Counted from the stretch's first letter, positions 44,077 through 53,596 are shown. The stretch: 64,000 nt of DNA from Paenibacillus sp. SY21-1 (GCF_005222705.1 NZ_STGF01000016.1:62001-126000), one strand, 5' to 3'. Notes: a model not told the origin generated them from the sequence alone. A program made the numbers and translations.

Positions 44077-45300
44077 ATGGCCAATCAATTGCTCATTCAT
44101 CTCATTATTATTCTGTTTCCGATTTTTGTGCAGCAGTTCTTTTTTTCGCGGAAAAATGCAACGAACTCTCTACATTATCAGATTATAAGCGGAATCATGT
44201 TCGGTTTGGCTGCCGTGTTCTGTATCAGGTCTCCCGTTCATTTCATCGGCGAATTCCAGCTTGATCTACGAAATGTCCCGATCATGATTGCCATTCTCTA
44301 CAGCAACGGCAAATCGTCGCCGGGGATCATTACGCTTATATTGGCGGCTGCGTACCGTACCTATGTAGGAGGCGATGCGTTGTCGGCGGCCTGGTTCTCG
44401 TTTCTGTTCAGCAATGCGCCATTATTTTTTTTGGCCAAGCGATTTAACGGCTATTTGGCGGTCAAGCGAATTATTATGGCGATGGTTTATTGCGCCGTTT
44501 TTTTGGTCATCACCTTTTTGGTGCTTCTGATCTATATGAAGCTTACCTTTGAAGGAGATACCGATTATTCGGATTATTTGCTCAACTATTTGCTCATATC
44601 CAGCGTAACGATAATAGGAACGGCCATTTCATGCTTGCTCAAGGAGCATATGATTGAGACAAGCGTGCTTAAGCTGGAGCTGGAGCAAAGCGAAAAAATG
44701 AAGCTGGTGAGCCAAATCGCCGCTTCGGTCGCCCATGAGGTGAGAAATCCGTTAACCGTTGTCAAAGGCTTTCTTCAGCTGGTCAAGGAAACGGCAGACG
44801 ATAAGCGAAAAGGGTATCTCACGATGGCCTTGTCCGAGCTTGAACGAGCCGAATTCATTATTACCGATTATTTGAATTTGGCAAAGCCGCAACCGGATCA
44901 ACTCGAAATGATTGATATTGAATCGTTTTTAAAGCATTCGCTGGAATTTATGTATTCCTACAGTCTCATACAAAATGTGCAAATCCATTTGCACGTTAAA
45001 GACCGGAGCCTGTTTGTTCGCGGCGATAAAATCAGATTAACCCAGGTTATTCTGAATTTGCTCAAAAATGGCGTTGAAGCGATTCCTGATACGGGGAGCG
45101 TGACGGTGGTGGCCTATGGCCGTGAAGGATATGTGCATATTGACATTACCGATACCGGAAAGGGAATGGCGAAGGAGCAGATTGACCATGTGGGAACAGC
45201 CTTTTTTACGACGAAGGAAACGGGAACGGGGCTTGGCCTGATGGTTACGAACCGGATATTGGAGGCGATGAACGGCAAGCTGCATATCAATAGCGAATAG
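44077..45300 (+). pseudogene. sporulation-type sensor histidine kinase, frame cut by an amber codon
   Basis: A 407-residue two-component sensor. Residues 1-195 hold about five membrane helices, like 5TM receptor kinases of the LytS/KinB type. The H-box is VAHEVRNPLTVVKGFL with His220. The ATPase domain shows VILNLLKNGVEAIPD (N box), DITDTGKGMAKEQ (G1), FFTTKETGTGLGL (G2). The frame ends LHINSE, then TAG at 45298. Past the TAG the same frame continues for 20 codons, starting GKGTTVTVKLPAQQLVQEES, which is the expected last strand of the ATPase domain, before a second TAG at 45361. So it is a nonsense-interrupted kinase, or read through. No adjacent response regulator. Confidence 0.8.
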
Positions 45301-45371
45301 GGGAAGGGGACGACCGTAACGGTCAAGCTACCGGCGCAGCAGCTCGTTCAGGAGGAAAGCTAGCATACTTG

Positions 45372-45415
45372 CCAATCATGCTGCCTGCTTGCAGGCAGCA
45401 TGATTGGTTTTTTTT
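45372..45415 (+). terminator. strong terminator after the sensor kinase
   Basis: A perfect 17-bp stem, left arm 45372-45388 and right arm 45391-45407, then eight T. It lies just past the second stop (45361-45363) of the interrupted kinase frame. Confidence 0.95.
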
Positions 45416-45438
45416 ACGTTTCATAGACCCTGCTGCGC

Positions 45439-47373
45439 TTACTTCATCTGAAGCATCATGGTCCACAGATCTGCGCTCTCATAGCCGAGCCGCCAGGCTG
45501 CGACGCCCGCCAGATCGTACTTGCGGGCGATTTCGATGCGCGCTTTAACCGTGGCGTGCGTTTCCGCCCAGAACATATGCGTAAAGCCATCTTTGACATA
45601 CCGATATTTCATTTGCCCGGCAGCGGCATCCCAGTTGCCCGTAGCGCCGGTATCGGCGATCAGCTGGGGCACTTCCTTCATCAGGATGGCGCGGTTGCTG
45701 ACCAGCTTGCCTGATGAATCGAGCTTCCACTCCCTGACATAGAACGGAATGCCGAGCATCAGCTTGCTGCGGGGAATGCCGTACCCGAGAAACTGCTTGA
45801 CCCCTTCCTCCGCCCACGACAGCGTGCTTACGGAGCCGGGCTTATCGCTGCCGCTCCAATGCTCGTCGTAAGCCATAATAATAACGGTATCCACGACTTC
45901 CGCCAATGCTGCGTGATCGTATGCAGTCAGATGATTCCAGCTTATGCTGCCGCGAGGCAGATCGATGGACAGCTTCATGCCTTTGGCGTGAACGGCTTTG
46001 GCGAGGCTGGTGACAAAAGCAGTGTAGGCGCTGCGATCTGCGCCTGCAACCTCTTCAAAATCGAGATTAGCTCCCGCTGCTCCGATCTCCTCAAGCCGTG
46101 CGACGAGCCGACTAATAAAGGCTTGCTGCGCCGAGGCGTCTTTGAGGAAGGCGGTCGTAAGCTTGCGGTCAAATTGATTGTGAATAAGCGGCATCACTTG
46201 AATGCCTTTTTCCTTGAGCGTAGCAACAATTTCCTTGTCAGCGGTATCCTTCATCGATCCGTCGGCAGCGGTCAATTCAAACCAGGTCGGCGAGTCGATA
46301 TTCAGTCCTTGGGTAGCTGCTACATGCCCCAGCACGGTAGCGCTTGTAGCGCTGCCATTCCATGCGAGATAGACAAGCTCCTTGGCATTGCTCCATATCT
46401 TGCGGCCGTCAGCCGTACGAATGGACGCGTTGGCGTAATAGTTGGCATAGCCCAACGCTTGGTTTTTGGTATGGAACGCTTTAATTTTTTTATCGCCCTG
46501 GAATACGGATAAATAAGGGATGGAAGACCAGAGTACGGCATTGTCGTACCATACTTCGGAATTAGCGTATTTGCTGGCGTATTTCCGGGCTTGCTCAAGG
46601 CTGATAAAGGCGCCGATCGGCTTGCCGTTTTGCGTGACGGTGTAGGATAGCGGATTAGAGAATACGAGCTTTCCCGTCTTGGTGTTGACGATTTCGCTTC
46701 CCGGCTTTGTTGCGGCCGCTTCCATGGCGTCGTACAAAAAGGAATAGAGGCTGGTATCCGGTACCGGCTGCTTGTCGAGTGTAAGCTGGTAGACGGCGCC
46801 GCCGCTTTGCTGCTCGCGCTTTTGTGCCGTGGTCAGATTGTCCCATACCCACCGGTTGGTCGAGCGCTCGACAACATGGGCGTTCGACCATTTGCGAGCT
46901 TCCTGCTTGGCTGCCTCAAGCGTTAGAAAGGACCAGCTAGCCATCGTATTGTCGCCCTGATAAAGCTGATAGTCGGGATACGTTTCGTATACCCAACCGA
47001 TGTTTTCCAAATCGCGGATATGTACTTGCTTGAGACCCTTGGCTGCAGCAACAGCCTGCTCAAGCGTGCGAAACTCCCATGCAGCGCTGGAAGAGCCATT
47101 CTGATACAGCTTATAGCGCGGAAAATTGTCCCACACCCACAATCGATCGGCAATTTTCTCGACATGGCTGTAGGCAAACGACTTCGCATAGGCGATGGCT
47201 TGACTCTCCCTTGCAAACTCTCTTAGCGGTTTGTCATTCTGATAGACGCGATACTGGGTCATCTGGCTGGCTTCTGCTTGCTGCGCGGCAAAGCCGCCCG
47301 ACAGTACCGTTTGCCCAAGCAGGATAACGAGCAGCGCTCCCACAAGCTTTGTTCGAATATTGATTACGATCAC
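45439..47373 (-). CDS. secreted GH18-family protein with six N-terminal repeats
   Basis: A 644-residue exported protein. A signal peptide is evident (LVGALLVILLG then AAQQAEAS). Residues of about 38-320 contain six repeats of 44-50 residues: Y-x-V/L-Y/F-Q, then F or W, a helix of A-rich turns, and a W-x-N-like end (YRVYQNDKP, YKLYQNGSS, YQLYQGDNT, YQLTLDKQP, YTVTQNGKP, LSVFQGDKK). Residues of about 330-644 are a glycosyl hydrolase 18 barrel; the catalytic motif is GANLDFEEV, with AYDEHWSGSD later. It may act on peptidoglycan or spore cortex, like YaaH/YdhD relatives; the repeats are not LysM. The only start is GTG 47373, abutting GAGAGGA, so the exact start is uncertain. Confidence 0.85.
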   Translation of the reverse strand: MIVINIRTKLVGALLVILLGQTVLSGGFAAQQAEASQMTQYRVYQNDKPLREFARESQAIAYAKSFAYSHVEKIADRLWVWDNFPRYKLYQNGSSSAAWEFRTLEQAVAAAKGLKQVHIRDLENIGWVYETYPDYQLYQGDNTMASWSFLTLEAAKQEARKWSNAHVVERSTNRWVWDNLTTAQKREQQSGGAVYQLTLDKQPVPDTSLYSFLYDAMEAAATKPGSEIVNTKTGKLVFSNPLSYTVTQNGKPIGAFISLEQARKYASKYANSEVWYDNAVLWSSIPYLSVFQGDKKIKAFHTKNQALGYANYYANASIRTADGRKIWSNAKELVYLAWNGSATSATVLGHVAATQGLNIDSPTWFELTAADGSMKDTADKEIVATLKEKGIQVMPLIHNQFDRKLTTAFLKDASAQQAFISRLVARLEEIGAAGANLDFEEVAGADRSAYTAFVTSLAKAVHAKGMKLSIDLPRGSISWNHLTAYDHAALAEVVDTVIIMAYDEHWSGSDKPGSVSTLSWAEEGVKQFLGYGIPRSKLMLGIPFYVREWKLDSSGKLVSNRAILMKEVPQLIADTGATGNWDAAAGQMKYRYVKDGFTHMFWAETHATVKARIEIARKYDLAGVAAWRLGYESADLWTMMLQMK

Positions 47374-47510
47374 TCCTCTCGTCTACGTTAATAGACGCAA
47401 AAAAAGAGTGGAGGTTGCTCTGGATGAGAGAGGTATAATCAGGAAAATTGCGAAGCTGGCCAATTAAAGCTACTATATAACGAAGAATTATTGTTGGCGG
47501 AGGTGGACAA

Positions 47511-48047
47511 ATGAGCGTTCCTGACGCTTATATTTCTTTTTTGGTAGAATTCCATGCAAGCCGGGATTTATTTGAATGCCATGAGCTGCTGGAGGAGCAC
47601 TGGAAGAAGCATCCGGAGCATCCGCATGCCGATTTGTGGGTCGGCTTGATTCAGCTTGCCGTAGGTTTGTATCATCAGCGACGGGGCAATGTGCCTGGCG
47701 CCCGCAAGATGCTTGCCCAGGCTCTTCACAGACTGGAGAAAGGACCCCTTGAGCAATTGGGCATCGACAAGCAGCATGCGCTGGAGCAATTGTCAGGCAG
47801 GCTAAGGGATATGGAGAGTCCGGAGGGGCTGGACTACAAGGATCTGGACTTGAGGATATTGGATTCGGAAATTGCGCTGCTATGCGAAAAACAATGTGCG
47901 CTTGGAGGACTCCGCTGGGGAAGTCCAAGTCCGATGCATGAAGCCGCACTCATCCATCGCCATACGCTGCGCGACCGCTCCGACGTCATTGCCGCTAGGC
48001 GAGCCGCATATGAAGCCAAGCAGCAAAAGCGCGACCGCATCACCTGA
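47511..48047 (+). CDS. DUF309 family protein (YpuF-like)
   Basis: A 178-residue helical protein. DUF309 hallmarks: FHASRDLFECHELLEEHWK followed by WVGLIQLAVGLYHQRRGN. The function of the family is unknown. GGCGGAGGTGG precedes the ATG. The C-terminal third is basic (ending EAKQQKRDRIT) with a hairpin over the stop. Confidence 0.85.
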   Translation: MSVPDAYISFLVEFHASRDLFECHELLEEHWKKHPEHPHADLWVGLIQLAVGLYHQRRGNVPGARKMLAQALHRLEKGPLEQLGIDKQHALEQLSGRLRDMESPEGLDYKDLDLRILDSEIALLCEKQCALGGLRWGSPSPMHEAALIHRHTLRDRSDVIAARRAAYEAKQQKRDRIT

Positions 48048-48060
48048 TGCGATCGCGTCT
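48030..48060 (+). terminator. weak terminator over the DUF309 stop
   Basis: A 13-base inverted repeat (one mismatch) at 48030-48042 and 48045-48057 with only TCTTTG after it. The convergent carbonic anhydrase gene lies just beyond. Confidence 0.45.
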
Positions 48061-48075
48061 TTGAAGCCATGGAAA

Positions 48076-48642
48076 TTACGCTTGCGTTTCTGCGCTGTCT
48101 ACCAGTTCAAGCTCGCCGGTCTCGGGATCGATGATGAGTCCGTGAACGACGATGTTCTTCGGCAGCAGCGGGTGGTTCCGGACGATGCTAACGCTTTGCA
48201 GCACGCTGTCCCGCACATTGTCGAAGCCGGTCAGCCAGCGCATCAGGTTCACGCCGGAATGCTTCAGCGTTGTAATCGTGTCCGACGAAACGCCTCTTTC
48301 TTCCATATGCTCAACGATGATCTCGGGGTTGATCCCGGTCATGCCGCAGTTATGATGGCCGATGACGAATACCTCGTCCGCCTGCAGCTCATAGACGGCT
48401 ACAAGAATGCTGCGCATAATGTTGCCAAACGGCTGAGTGACGATGGCGCCGGCATTTTTAATAATTTTGGCGTCGCCGTTCTTTAAATTCATGGCTTTGG
48501 GCAGCATCTCGGTCAGCCTCGTATCCATGCAAGTGACGATGACCATTCTTTTGTTCGGGAATTTGCTTGTCGCATACTTTTCATACTCGCGTTCACTAAC
48601 AAAGCTTTTATTAAAGGACAATATTTCGTTGAGCTTGCTCAC
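48076..48642 (-). CDS. beta-carbonic anhydrase
   Basis: A 188-residue zinc enzyme interconverting CO2 and bicarbonate. Zinc ligands: Cys in VTCMDTRL, then GHHNCGM. MDTRL supplies the Asp-Arg dyad. I chose the GTG start at 48642 (MSKLNEILSFN) because AAGGAGGAAGC precedes it; the frame extends to 48678 without better support. It lies 37 bases after the HesB-like gene on the same strand and may be co-transcribed with it. Confidence 0.92.
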   Translation of the reverse strand: MSKLNEILSFNKSFVSEREYEKYATSKFPNKRMVIVTCMDTRLTEMLPKAMNLKNGDAKIIKNAGAIVTQPFGNIMRSILVAVYELQADEVFVIGHHNCGMTGINPEIIVEHMEERGVSSDTITTLKHSGVNLMRWLTGFDNVRDSVLQSVSIVRNHPLLPKNIVVHGLIIDPETGELELVDSAETQA

Positions 48643-48679
48643 GCTTGCTTCCTCCTTGAAATCAATTAAAGTTCCCACG

Positions 48680-48997
48680 CTACCCGATCAGGCGCAAATG
48701 CAGCGTATAGATTTGACTGTCGCTTTTCAGGCTGAACGCCTGTTTGTCGGCATGAAAGTCTATTCGCATGCTTGGCTCGTAATATACCTCATGGCGGGGC
48801 TCGTAGTAAAAGGAAAACGGCTCCCCTTGCGCAAGCCGATCATCTACGGAAGGTTCGTCGATCAACTGCAAGGCAGGTACGCCGCTCACAACGCAGCCGC
48901 AGCCCTCCGTGTCATGAAGCAGCTTGAGGTGCTTGCCGCCATCCTTCAGCAGTGGCGCAAGGCGCTTCGCTGCCGAATCCGAAAATGCTAAGTGCAT
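48680..48997 (-). CDS. HesB/YneR-like iron-sulfur cluster biosynthesis family protein
   Basis: A 105-residue protein of the HesB-like family (YneR/YqkB group). The pattern with HLAFSDSAAKRLAPLL, GCGCVVSGVPALQLID and FYYEPRHEVYYEPSMRIDF fits. The CGC pair at about residues 33-35 resembles the cluster-binding Cys of A-type carriers, but the C-terminal Cys pair is absent. Carrier function is therefore doubtful. GAGGAAC precedes the ATG. Confidence 0.75.
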   Translation of the reverse strand: MHLAFSDSAAKRLAPLLKDGGKHLKLLHDTEGCGCVVSGVPALQLIDEPSVDDRLAQGEPFSFYYEPRHEVYYEPSMRIDFHADKQAFSLKSDSQIYTLHLRLIG

Positions 48998-49138
48998 GGT
49001 AGTTCCTCGCTTTCTCGCTGTCGCTCCTGCCGCACTCGCAGGTTTAAGTTGATTATAAGGACAGAAATCAGTAAGATCAAGTTAAGTTCCAAGGTTTGGA
49101 ACGCCATGATTTCAACGTTGAGGAAAGGCGGAATGGAG

Positions 49139-50656
49139 ATGCCGGCAACAAAAGCGGAAGCTTTGCAAAGCTTTAAGGAAACGATTCGCAAAATAAAAAG
49201 CTACGAGGAAGCGCTGGGCGTGCTGTATTGGGATTTGCGCACGGGCGCACCCCGCAAAGGAATGGACACTCGTTCGGAGGCGATAGGCGCTTTGTCCGGA
49301 GATATGTTCAAGCTGTCTACCTCGCCGGAGCTTGGAGAGTGGCTTTCAGCGCTGGAGGAGAAGCATGCCTATGCGGAACTGTCGGAAATCGAGCAGCGGC
49401 TCGTAACCGAGACGCGCAAAGATTACGATCGCAGCGTATTGATTCCGCCGCAGCTATACCAGGAATATGTCGTTCTGGCCTCGCAATCCGAATCCAAATG
49501 GGAGGAAGCGAAGGCAAGCAACGACTATGCCGGCTTTCAGCCGTATTTGGAGAAAGTCATTGCCTATACGAACCAATTTATTGATTTGTGGGGAGCGAAG
49601 GCAACCCGCTACGATACGCTGCTGGACCAATATGAGCCGGGCATGACCGTTGCCGAGCTGGATCGGGTATTCGGGGGCTTGCGCGCGGAGCTTGTGCCGC
49701 TCGCAGCGGCCATTGCTTCATCGGCTCATCAACCGGATACGTCGTTTCTGCGTCAGTCGTTCGATAAATCTGCGCAAAAAGCATTCAGCCTGTACATACT
49801 TGAGCAGATGGGCTACGATTTTTCGGCCGGGCGGCTTGATGAGAGCGTGCATCCGTTCGCAACCGGGCTTAGTCCGGGAGATGTTCGCATCACGACAAGA
49901 TACCTGGAGGACGATGTGACAAGCGCGCTGTTCGGCACCATTCATGAAGGCGGGCATGCGCTGTACGAGCAGAATATTATGGACGAGCTGATCGGCACGA
50001 CGCTTTGCACCGGGACGTCCATGGGCATTCACGAATCGCAATCGCGCTTCTGGGAAAATGTCATCGGCCGCAGCAGACCGTTCTGGAATCGTTATTTCGG
50101 CGAGCTGCAGCAGCGCTTTCCCGGACAGCTTGACGTGTCGGTCGATCAGTTCTACCGGGGCAACAACGTCGTGCAGCCTTCATTGATTCGTATCGAAGCC
50201 GATGAGCTGACTTACAATCTTCATATTATTATCCGCTATGAAATGGAGAAGCTGATCTTTAACGAAGGAGCGAAGGCGGCGGATTTGCCTGCGCTGTGGA
50301 ATGACAAATACCGGGAGTATTTGGGCGTCGTCCCATCGAACGATGCCGAAGGCGTCCTGCAGGACGTTCACTGGTCCGGCGGAGCGTTCGGGTACTTCCC
50401 GTCCTATTCTCTCGGCAATATGTATGCGGCGCAATTTGCCGACACGATGGAGCAGGAGCTGTCGGGCTTCTGGTCCCATGTGGAAGCGGGCAACCTGCTC
50501 CCGATTAAACAATGGCTGACAGAGCGCATTTACAAATACGGCAAGCTGCGGACGCCTGCCGAGCTTATCGCCTCGGTCACCGGTAAGCCGCTTGATCCGA
50601 AGCATCTGGTTGCTTATCTATCGAAGAAATATTCGGACATCTATCGCTTGTCATAA
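49139..50656 (+). CDS. M32 family metallocarboxypeptidase (thermostable carboxypeptidase-like)
   Basis: A 505-residue zinc peptidase. Zinc site HEGGH at residues 269-273 (TIHEGGHALYEQ). Other M32 motifs: VLYWDLRTGAP near the N-terminus, GTSMGIHESQSRFWEN, and LRIEADELTYNLHI-like IRIEADELTYNLHIIIRY. The start is ATG 49139 or 49133; AGGAAAGGCGG sits upstream, and the frame runs back to 48992 without support. It is divergent from the HesB-like gene. It removes C-terminal residues from peptides in the cytosol. Confidence 0.93.
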   Translation: MPATKAEALQSFKETIRKIKSYEEALGVLYWDLRTGAPRKGMDTRSEAIGALSGDMFKLSTSPELGEWLSALEEKHAYAELSEIEQRLVTETRKDYDRSVLIPPQLYQEYVVLASQSESKWEEAKASNDYAGFQPYLEKVIAYTNQFIDLWGAKATRYDTLLDQYEPGMTVAELDRVFGGLRAELVPLAAAIASSAHQPDTSFLRQSFDKSAQKAFSLYILEQMGYDFSAGRLDESVHPFATGLSPGDVRITTRYLEDDVTSALFGTIHEGGHALYEQNIMDELIGTTLCTGTSMGIHESQSRFWENVIGRSRPFWNRYFGELQQRFPGQLDVSVDQFYRGNNVVQPSLIRIEADELTYNLHIIIRYEMEKLIFNEGAKAADLPALWNDKYREYLGVVPSNDAEGVLQDVHWSGGAFGYFPSYSLGNMYAAQFADTMEQELSGFWSHVEAGNLLPIKQWLTERIYKYGKLRTPAELIASVTGKPLDPKHLVAYLSKKYSDIYRLS

Positions 50657-50687
50657 AACCGCGCCCGCCATCGCTGGGCCGAGCCTG

Positions 50688-50735
50688 AAGCTATTTCGTT
50701 TCCTCCCGCAGGAGGAGGACGGAATAGCTTTTTTT
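50688..50735 (+). terminator. terminator after the carboxypeptidase gene
   Basis: A long imperfect stem of about 19 bp between AAGCTATTTCGT (50688-) and its complement ending at 50730, then seven T. The ABC operon begins 72 bases later; I see no riboswitch in the gap. Confidence 0.88.
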
Positions 50736-50806
50736 ATTCACCGCCCAGCCCGCCTATGCATAAATTGGATGAAACGATAGAGCGCATGTGCGCGGGAGGG
50801 ACTTGT

Positions 50807-51814
50807 ATGACTGGACGGAAATGGCTGACGCTGCTGCTTATCGCGACGCTTGCGGCAGCGACGCTGCTCGCCGGCTGCAGCGGCAAGGGTGGGAGCAAGA
50901 AAATTCGAATCGGAGAGGTGACCCGCTCCGTATTCTATGCGCCGCAATATGTAGCGCTGACGCAAGGTTTTTTTAAGGAAGAGGGGCTGGAGGTTGAGCT
51001 GACGACGACCCCGGGCGGGGACAAAACGATGACCGCGCTGCTTTCCAATACGATCGATGTCGCCTTGGTGGGATCGGAGACGTCCATCTACGTGTACCAG
51101 CAAGGCTCGGATGATCCGGTGATCAATTTCGCGCAGCTCACGCAAACGGACGGCACGTTTCTGCTTGCCAGAGACGCTTCGGCCAGCTTCGATTGGAACG
51201 AGCTGAAGGCTAAGGATTTTCTCGGACAGCGCAAAGGCGGCATGCCCCAAATGGCAGGCGAATTCACTTTGAAAAAGCATGGCATTGATCCGCTGAAGGA
51301 TTTGAATCTCATTCAAAATGTGGATTTTGCCAACATTCCTGCAGCCTTCGCATCGGGAACAGGCGATTATGTTCAACTGTTTGAGCCGACCGCATCCATT
51401 TTTGAGAAGGAAGGCAGAGGTCAGGTTGTCGCTTCGTTCGGTACGGAAAGCGGGCATTTGCCTTACACCGTATTTATGGCCAAACAAAGCTATATCGGCA
51501 AAAATGAGAAGGCCGTGCAGTCCTTCGCCAATGCGATTCGCAAAGCCCAGCTATGGGTAGCCGCCAATTCGGCAGATAAAATTGCCGATGCGATTGCCGT
51601 TTATTTTGACAACGTCGATCGCGATATTCTGGTCAGCTCCATCGATCGCTACAAGCAGCAGGGCTCCTATGCGGCCGACCCTATTATCGACGAGGCGGAG
51701 TGGAGCAACCTGCTTGACGTGATGACGACAGCGGGCGTATTGGAACAACAGGTAGCCTACGACGCTATCATTGAGACGCAATTCGCGGAAAAAGCTGCGG
51801 CGGCTATTCAATAG
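50807..51814 (+). CDS. ABC transporter substrate-binding lipoprotein (NMT1/SsuA-like)
   Basis: A 335-residue lipoprotein. The lipobox is TLLAGC near residue 24 after a hydrophobic signal. The mature part starts with KIRIGEVTRSVFYAPQYVAL, FFKEEGLEVEL, as in NMT1/THI5-like and SsuA-like binding proteins for thiamine precursors, taurine or sulfonates. The ATG at 50807 follows GGGAGGG. The ATPase and permease genes follow at once. No ligand can be predicted. Confidence 0.9.
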   Translation: MTGRKWLTLLLIATLAAATLLAGCSGKGGSKKIRIGEVTRSVFYAPQYVALTQGFFKEEGLEVELTTTPGGDKTMTALLSNTIDVALVGSETSIYVYQQGSDDPVINFAQLTQTDGTFLLARDASASFDWNELKAKDFLGQRKGGMPQMAGEFTLKKHGIDPLKDLNLIQNVDFANIPAAFASGTGDYVQLFEPTASIFEKEGRGQVVASFGTESGHLPYTVFMAKQSYIGKNEKAVQSFANAIRKAQLWVAANSADKIADAIAVYFDNVDRDILVSSIDRYKQQGSYAADPIIDEAEWSNLLDVMTTAGVLEQQVAYDAIIETQFAEKAAAAIQ

Positions 51815-51849
51815 CCTGAAGGCGGCTATGGAGAATGGAGGCTGGCGGG

Positions 51850-52668
51850 ATGGCGAGTGAGTCTGTTTTTGAACTGCAGCGGCTGTCGCATGTGTACGTC
51901 AACGACAAGGGAGCGTCTTTGGCTGTGGAAAATGTGCAGCTCCACATCGCGCAAGGCGAGTTTATCAGCCTCGTCGGCCCCAGCGGCTGCGGCAAAACGA
52001 CGCTGCTCAGCCTGCTTGCCGGCCTGCTTAGACCGACAACGGGCAAAGTGCTGTTTCGGGGCGCCGAGGTCAAAGCTCCTTCCCCAAAGGTAGGCTACAT
52101 GCTGCAGCAAGATTATTTGTATCCGTGGCGGTCGATTCGGGACAATGCCGCCATCGGTCTTGAAATCGCCGGCGGCAAGTCGAACCGCGCAATGGCGGCT
52201 GTCGATGCGTTGCTAGTCGAGGTAGGTCTTGTGGGCGCAGGCCGGCGCTACCCGCATGAGCTCTCCGGGGGGATGCGCCAGCGTGTGGCGCTCGCGCGCA
52301 CGCTGGCGACGGAGCCGGAGGTGCTGCTTCTCGATGAGCCGTTTTCAGCGCTGGATCTTCATATCAAGCTGCAGCTGGAGGATTTGGTGCATGGCCTTCT
52401 GAAGCGGCTTGGCAAAACGGCGATTCTGGTCACGCATGACTTGTCGGAGGCCGTTGCGATGAGCGACCGGATTCTTGTGTTGGCCCCGAATCCCGGTCGA
52501 ATAAGCCACGAGCTTGCCATACCGGAGCATGTCCGTCTGCTCTCCCCGATGGAGGCCCGCAAGCATCCGGATTTCCAGGAGCTGTTCGAGCAGCTGTGGC
52601 GGGAGCTGGAGCTGGGTGGCGATGGCAAGGGGAGGGGAAGAGATGATGAAACGACAGAACCCGGATGA
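51850..52668 (+). CDS. ABC transporter ATP-binding protein (SsuB/TauB-like)
   Basis: A 272-residue nucleotide-binding subunit. Walker A is VGPSGCGKTTLL; signature ELSGGMRQRVALARTL; Walker B LLLDEPFSALD; H-loop VTHDLSEAV. The start ATG 51850 has GGAGG 8 bases upstream (an ATG at 51835 is earlier). The 3' end overlaps the permease start by 26 bases, so the genes are coupled. Confidence 0.93.
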   Translation: MASESVFELQRLSHVYVNDKGASLAVENVQLHIAQGEFISLVGPSGCGKTTLLSLLAGLLRPTTGKVLFRGAEVKAPSPKVGYMLQQDYLYPWRSIRDNAAIGLEIAGGKSNRAMAAVDALLVEVGLVGAGRRYPHELSGGMRQRVALARTLATEPEVLLLDEPFSALDLHIKLQLEDLVHGLLKRLGKTAILVTHDLSEAVAMSDRILVLAPNPGRISHELAIPEHVRLLSPMEARKHPDFQELFEQLWRELELGGDGKGRGRDDETTEPG

Positions 52669-53596
52669 GGAGAAGCGAGGGAACGAGGACGACCGCAGCT
52701 TCGGCTGGCGCGAAGGCTCAAGCGAGGCAGAGCGACCGGAAAACGCAGCATCGGAAGAACGGGAAGAAGCGCGCCGGGTAAGCGGCGCCGACCTGGATGT
52801 CCAGGCTCTGCACACACAATTCAAACGCCGCAAACAGGCGTTTGGCGCTGCGGTCGGCATCGTTCAAGCCATCGTCGGCATCGTATGTTTTGGGTTGTGG
52901 GAGCTTGGAGGACGGCTGCGCTGGTTCGACCCGCTGTTGTTCAGCTACCCCAGCAGGCTGCTTGACCAGCTTGGCCGGACGTTAGCGGATGGCAGTCTTT
53001 GGCCCCATATCGGCGTGACCGTGTCGGAGACGATTGCAGGCTTTCTGCTCGGTACGCTGCTGGGAACGCTGGCTGCGGCAATGCTGTGGTGGTTTCCGTT
53101 TCTGGCAAGGGTGCTGGACCCGTACCTTGTCGTATTAAACAGTATGCCGAAGGTGGCGCTTGGGCCTATATTTATCGTAGCGCTTGGCCCCGGCTTTATG
53201 TCCATAGTCGCCATTACGCTGTCTGTGACCGTCATCATTACGACGCTGCATATCTATAACCGGTTTAGGGAAATAGACGACGGCTATTTGAAGGTCGTGC
53301 AGCTGTTCGGAGCAAGCAGAGCCCAGCTGTTCCGGCTTGTTGTTCTGCCCGGGTCGTTCCCTGCCATTATTTCAACGCTAAAGGTAAACGTAGGACTTGC
53401 ATGGATCGGCGTCATCGTGGGCGAGTTTCTCGTGGCCAAAATAGGCCTTGGCTATTTGATCATTTACGGCTTCCAGGTATTCAACTTCACGCTGGTTTTG
53501 TCTTCGCTCATCGTCATAGGAGTCGTCGCGGCGATGATGTACCAAATGGTCGCATGGCTGGAACGCAGGTTGACGGCCGGCTGGCGGGAGCGGTAG
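52643..53596 (+). CDS. ABC transporter permease (SsuC/TauC-like)
   Basis: A 317-residue permease. The first 70 residues are an unusual acidic, Glu/Arg-rich cytoplasmic extension (EEKRGNEDDRSFGW, SEERE). The core has about six membrane helices, and the EAA loop is at about residues 210-225 (FGASRAQLFRLVVLPGSFPAII). The start ATG at 52643 has GGGGAGGGGAAG upstream. It probably forms the channel for the ATPase and binding protein. Confidence 0.9.
   Translation: MMKRQNPDEEKRGNEDDRSFGWREGSSEAERPENAASEEREEARRVSGADLDVQALHTQFKRRKQAFGAAVGIVQAIVGIVCFGLWELGGRLRWFDPLLFSYPSRLLDQLGRTLADGSLWPHIGVTVSETIAGFLLGTLLGTLAAAMLWWFPFLARVLDPYLVVLNSMPKVALGPIFIVALGPGFMSIVAITLSVTVIITTLHIYNRFREIDDGYLKVVQLFGASRAQLFRLVVLPGSFPAIISTLKVNVGLAWIGVIVGEFLVAKIGLGYLIIYGFQVFNFTLVLSSLIVIGVVAAMMYQMVAWLERRLTAGWRER

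Noticed and set aside
50736..50806. TPP riboswitch before the NMT1-like ABC operon
   Set aside because: The 71-base leader is too short and lacks the CUGAGA and ACCUG motifs.
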